A stretch of DNA of 7,958 nt from NCBI GenBank assembly GCA_004297635.1, contig SCUQ01000543.1, positions 1 to 7,958 on the forward strand, read 5' to 3'. Numbering within the stretch: the first letter of the stretch is position 1; each line of letters opens with the position of its first letter. Of this stretch, positions 5,651-7,958 are shown in pieces. Below the pieces are notes generated by a model. That model ran no database searches, was not told the DNA's origin, and worked only from the letters and a program-made list of their open reading frames with translations. This DNA comes from Rhizorhabdus sp. (GTDB taxonomy: Bacteria; Pseudomonadota; Alphaproteobacteria; Sphingomonadales; Sphingomonadaceae). The position numbers and the translations under genes were made by a program.

Positions 5651-6340
5651 ATGGCCCAGCCGCTCATGCCGCATGCGACCGCTTCGTGGATGGTCGACAA
5701 CACCGCGCTCAGCTTTCCGCAGATCGCCGAGTTCTGCGGTCTCCACATCCTGGAGATCCAGGCGATCGCCGACGACATGGCCGCGACCAAGCTGACCGGC
5801 CGTGATCCGGTGCGCGCGGGCGAGCTCACCATGGCCGAGATCGAGAAGGGCCAGAAGGATCCCAATTACCGCCTGGTGATGCAGAAGGGCCCGGACCAGC
5901 TCCGCCGTACCAAGGGGCCGCGCTACACGCCGGTGTCGAAGCGCCAGGACAAGCCCGATGGCATCGCCTGGATCATCCGCAATCATCCCGAAGTGTCGGA
6001 TGGCCAGATTTCCAAGCTGATCGGCACGACGCGCACCACCATCGCGGCGATCCGCGATCGCACCCACTGGAACATCGCCAATATCGTTCCGAAGGACCCG
6101 GTGACCCTTGGCCTCTCGTCGCAGCGCGAGCTGGACGCGGTGGTCGCCAAGGCCGCGAAGGCAGCCGGCATCGAGGCCCCGACCGACACCCGCCTGGAAG
6201 GCGACCGTGAAGAGCTGATCGCGCAGCTCCGCGCCGAGCGCGACGCGGCCGTGCGCAATGCGGATGCGGTTTTGCAGGGCGGCGGCGAAGAGGCGACCTA
6301 TGGCGGCGCCACCTTCGTGGACCCGTTCAAGAAGCAGTAA
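5651..6340 (+). CDS. trcR: Cell cycle transcriptional regulator TrcR (DUF1013)
   Basis: This is an alphaproteobacterial DNA-binding regulator of the DUF1013 family, 229 aa, the usual size. The N-terminus (MAQPLMPHATASWMVDNTAL, residues 1-20) leads into a helix-turn-helix-like segment with SFPQIAEFCGLHILEIQAIAD. A central conserved block has GRDPV at 49-53 and DPNYRLV at 69-75. A second helix-turn-helix-like segment spans about 102-137 (IAWIIRNHPEVSDGQISKLI, then TTRTTIAAIRDRTHW). The C-terminal tail (about 187-210) is charged and likely helical. Related proteins are annotated as cell-cycle transcription regulators; direct targets are not known to me. TGGAGG six bases before the ATG fixes the start. 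The gene is separated from the plcP-agt-like cassette by an intrinsic terminator and from xseB by a strong hairpin, so it is probably a single-gene unit. Confidence 0.9.
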   Translation: MAQPLMPHATASWMVDNTALSFPQIAEFCGLHILEIQAIADDMAATKLTGRDPVRAGELTMAEIEKGQKDPNYRLVMQKGPDQLRRTKGPRYTPVSKRQDKPDGIAWIIRNHPEVSDGQISKLIGTTRTTIAAIRDRTHWNIANIVPKDPVTLGLSSQRELDAVVAKAAKAAGIEAPTDTRLEGDREELIAQLRAERDAAVRNADAVLQGGGEEATYGGATFVDPFKKQ

Positions 6341-6360
6341 GCTGCGCTCATCCTCTTCTT

Positions 6361-6390
6361 CCGTCCCTCCGGCGAAAACCGGGGGCACGG
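6361..6390 (+). terminator. Strong hairpin without T-tract after trcR
   Basis: Bases 6361-6372 (CCGTCCCTCCGG) pair with 6379-6390 (CCGGGGGCACGG) around the loop CGAAAA. Eleven of twelve positions pair, with one C-C mismatch and one T-G wobble. It starts 21 bp after the trcR stop and could end or stabilise the trcR transcript. No T-run follows, so efficient intrinsic termination is doubtful. The 102-bp gap also contains AGGAGG (6392-6397) with no clear start in reach and a TTGACC (6406-6411) that could be a -35 element for xseB. Confidence 0.5.
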
Positions 6391-6442
6391 CAGGAGGCGA
6401 GGCGCTTGACCCCCGCGCGTGCCAAGCCCAAAAGCCATCGCC

Positions 6443-6688
6443 ATGACCGACGCCGACAGCCTGACCGACCTCAGCTTCGAAGAAGCGCTCAAGCAGCTTG
6501 AGGCGATCGTCCGGCAGCTCGAATCGGGTGATGTCCCGCTCGATGAATCGATAACGCTCTACGCGAAGGGCGATGCGCTCCGCCGCCGTTGCGAGGAGCG
6601 GCTCAAGGCCGCCCAGGCCCGCATCGAGAAGATCAGCCTCGGCGCCGATGGCGCGCCACGGGGGACCGAGCCCTTCGACGCGGGCTGA
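6443..6688 (+). CDS. xseB: Exodeoxyribonuclease VII small subunit
   Basis: This is the small subunit of exonuclease VII, which with XseA degrades single-stranded DNA in both directions. It has 81 aa, the normal family length. The diagnostic core is [20 protein letters not shown], followed by [34 protein letters not shown], a helical hairpin of the XseB family. The ATG at 6443 gives the family's usual N-terminus ([16 protein letters not shown]). An in-frame GTG at 6419 would add eight residues. Neither start has a good ribosome site, so leaderless or weak initiation is possible, and TTGACC at 6406 could be the -35 of a promoter close by. The stop is two bases before the ispA start, so the pair is co-transcribed, as in many proteobacteria. 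The partner xseA is not in the window. Confidence 0.92.
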   Translation: MTDADSLTDLSFEEALKQLEAIVRQLESGDVPLDESITLYAKGDALRRRCEERLKAAQARIEKISLGADGAPRGTEPFDAG

Positions 6689-6690
6689 TC

Positions 6691-7581
6691 ATGGGCGACC
6701 TGCTGACTTCCGAGCTGGCGCGGATCGCGCAGGAAATCGACAGCCGCTTCGACGTGCTGCTGACCCCACCCGACGACAGCCGCCGTACCCTGTACGAAGC
6801 CATGCGCCATGCCGCGATCGGCGGCGGGAAGCGGCTGCGCCCGCTGCTCGTCTGCGCGGCGGCGCGGCTGTTCGCGGTCGATCCGGAATGCGCGCTGCGC
6901 ACGGCCCTCGCGGTCGAGGCGATCCATGTCTACAGCCTCGTTCATGACGATCTGCCGGCAATGGACGACGACGACATGCGCCGGGGCCGCCCCACCGTCC
7001 ACAAGGCCTTTGACGAAGCCACCGCGATTCTGGTCGGCGATGCGTTTCAGGCGATGGCATTCGAGATCCTCGCCGCGCCCGCGACCCATAGCGATCCGTT
7101 CGTCCGCGCCGAGCTCGTGACCGCGCTGGCGGTGGCTTCGGGGCCTGCCGGCATGGTCGGCGGCCAGGCGATGGACATGGCGGCCGCGGCGGTGATGCAC
7201 GATCTGGGTACGGTCAGCCGGCTCCAGCAGCTCAAGACCGGGGCGCTCATCGCCTTCTCGATCGAGGCCGGCGCGATCCTGGGGCGCAACCCGCCCGAGG
7301 GCCGCACCCGGCTGCGTGCCTTCGCCCATGATCTGGGGCTGGCCTTCCAGATCGCCGACGACCTGCTCGATGCCGAGGGGGATCCGGCCGCGATGGGCAA
7401 GGCGGCAGGCAAGGACGATGCCGCGGGCAAGGCGACCTTCGTATCGCTGCTCGGGATCGATCGGGCGCGGGCCCAGGCGCAGTCCCTGTCCCGGCAGGCG
7501 ATCGAGCATCTAGGCAATTTCGGCCGCGAGGCCGATCTGCTACGCGAGATCGCCGACTATGCGGTCGACCGCGACCGTTGA
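6691..7581 (+). CDS. ispA: Farnesyl diphosphate synthase (polyprenyl synthetase family)
   Basis: This cytosolic trans-prenyltransferase condenses IPP with DMAPP/GPP to make farnesyl diphosphate for quinones, bactoprenol and carotenoids, 296 aa. GGGKRLRP (44-51) binds the IPP diphosphate. The first aspartate-rich motif is DDLPAMD at 86-92, the DDxxxxD form typical of bacterial FPP synthases, with Y81-S82 just before it as in E. coli IspA. Other conserved parts are GDAFQAMAFEIL at 116-127, GGQAMDM at 157-163, and KTG at 182-184. The second aspartate-rich motif is DDLLD at 223-227. The ATG lies two bases after the xseB stop, with no strong ribosome site, so translational coupling is likely. A longer in-frame opening upstream overlaps xseB and lacks family similarity. 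The usual downstream neighbour dxs is replaced by coaD here. FPP rather than GGPP as product is inferred from motif similarity. Confidence 0.93.
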   Translation: MGDLLTSELARIAQEIDSRFDVLLTPPDDSRRTLYEAMRHAAIGGGKRLRPLLVCAAARLFAVDPECALRTALAVEAIHVYSLVHDDLPAMDDDDMRRGRPTVHKAFDEATAILVGDAFQAMAFEILAAPATHSDPFVRAELVTALAVASGPAGMVGGQAMDMAAAAVMHDLGTVSRLQQLKTGALIAFSIEAGAILGRNPPEGRTRLRAFAHDLGLAFQIADDLLDAEGDPAAMGKAAGKDDAAGKATFVSLLGIDRARAQAQSLSRQAIEHLGNFGREADLLREIADYAVDRDR

Positions 7582-7601
7582 GCGGAGAAGAGGGGAAATA
7601 T

Positions 7602-7958
7602 ATGATCCGCACCGGCGTCTATCCCGGCACATTCGACCCGATCACCCTGGGGCATATGGATATCATCCGGCGCGGCGCGAAGCTGGTCGACAAGCTTGTC
7701 GTCGGTGTCACCACCAATCCGTCCAAGTCGCCGATGTTCACGCTGGACGAGCGGCTGGCGATGGTCCGCCGCGAGACCGCCGACCTGGGTGAGAAGATCG
7801 AGATCGTTGCTTTCGATTCGCTGCTGATGGATTTCGCGGAGCGGATGGGCGCGTCGATCATCGTCCGCGGCCTGCGCGCCGTCGCCGATTTCGAATATGA
7901 ATATCAGATGGCGGGGATGAACCAGCAGCTGAACAACCGGGTCGAGACCGTCTTCCTG
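7602..7958 (+). CDS. coaD: Phosphopantetheine adenylyltransferase (3' partial)
   Basis: This enzyme transfers AMP from ATP to 4'-phosphopantetheine, giving dephospho-CoA, the penultimate step of CoA synthesis. The first 119 codons are present; the family is about 160-170 aa, so some 45 residues lie beyond the window. YPGTFDPITLGH (7-18) contains T10 and the nucleotidyltransferase histidine H18 of the (T/H)xGH motif. K42 in NPSKSP and RGLR (89-92) are the usual substrate-binding residues, followed by FEYEYQMAGMNQQL. The ATG follows AGAGGGGAAA, a good ribosome site, 20 bp after ispA, so it may be co-transcribed with xseB-ispA. Because no stop codon is reached, it is easy to miss as an open frame. 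Confidence 0.94.
   Translation, partial: MIRTGVYPGTFDPITLGHMDIIRRGAKLVDKLVVGVTTNPSKSPMFTLDERLAMVRRETADLGEKIEIVAFDSLLMDFAERMGASIIVRGLRAVADFEYEYQMAGMNQQLNNRVETVFL

Noticed and set aside
5549..6388. 279-codon minus-strand frame antisense to trcR
   Set aside because: Low-complexity, arginine/leucine/glycine-rich product with no family features; the plus strand is clearly DUF1013.
6559..7509. 316-codon minus-strand frame antisense to ispA
   Set aside because: Shadow frame; the plus strand carries both aspartate-rich motifs of farnesyl diphosphate synthase.
1..7958. Mobile elements, CRISPR arrays, tRNA genes
   Set aside because: No transposase or integrase motif, no regularly spaced repeat array and no cloverleaf-like sequence was seen on either strand.

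Overview
The window is about 8 kb of high-GC chromosomal DNA with tightly packed genes. It looks like an alphaproteobacterium, most probably of the order Sphingomonadales. The evidence is a trcR/DUF1013 gene (a family essentially confined to Alphaproteobacteria), an xseB-ispA-coaD run, and protein sequences of sphingomonad character. No rRNA, tRNA, CRISPR array, transposase or integrase was seen. The genus is inference.

Layout, left to right. (1) Positions 1-1346 hold the end of an MlaE-type lipid-transport permease (5' end cut by the window), overlapping an MlaF-type ATPase. (2) Positions 1452-1991 hold a stand-alone Prx5/AhpE-like peroxiredoxin. (3) On the minus strand, a glutathione S-transferase-like gene (3435-2848) is followed 10 bp later by an isocitrate lyase/PEP mutase superfamily gene (2837-2088). 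This pair converges on the peroxiredoxin across a hairpin-bearing gap. (4) A 229-bp divergent intergenic region carries a twin 14-bp direct repeat and two hairpin or inverted-repeat elements. (5) Positions 3665-5552 hold a two-gene cassette: a metallophosphoesterase resembling the phospholipase C PlcP, and a GT4 glycosyltransferase resembling Agt. A strong intrinsic terminator follows. (6) trcR lies at 5651-6340. (7) Positions 6443-7958 hold xseB, ispA and the start of coaD (3' end cut by the window).

The most interesting unit is the PlcP-Agt-like cassette. In other proteobacteria such pairs strip phosphate head groups from phospholipids and glycosylate the resulting diacylglycerol, replacing phospholipids with phosphorus-free glycolipids during phosphate starvation. 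Here the upstream repeat (CTGTCAC/CTGTAAC half-sites in 11-bp phase) looks like a degenerate Pho box, which fits that role. Automated annotation would probably call these genes LpxH-like hydrolase and generic mannosyltransferase. The mlaEF genes at the left edge also concern membrane lipids, but nothing in the sequence links them to the cassette.

The remaining genes are housekeeping functions (exonuclease VII small subunit, farnesyl diphosphate synthesis, CoA synthesis, cell-cycle transcription) or stress and detoxification functions (peroxiredoxin, GST). No gap between genes exceeds 300 bases; the gaps are described under the features they contain.
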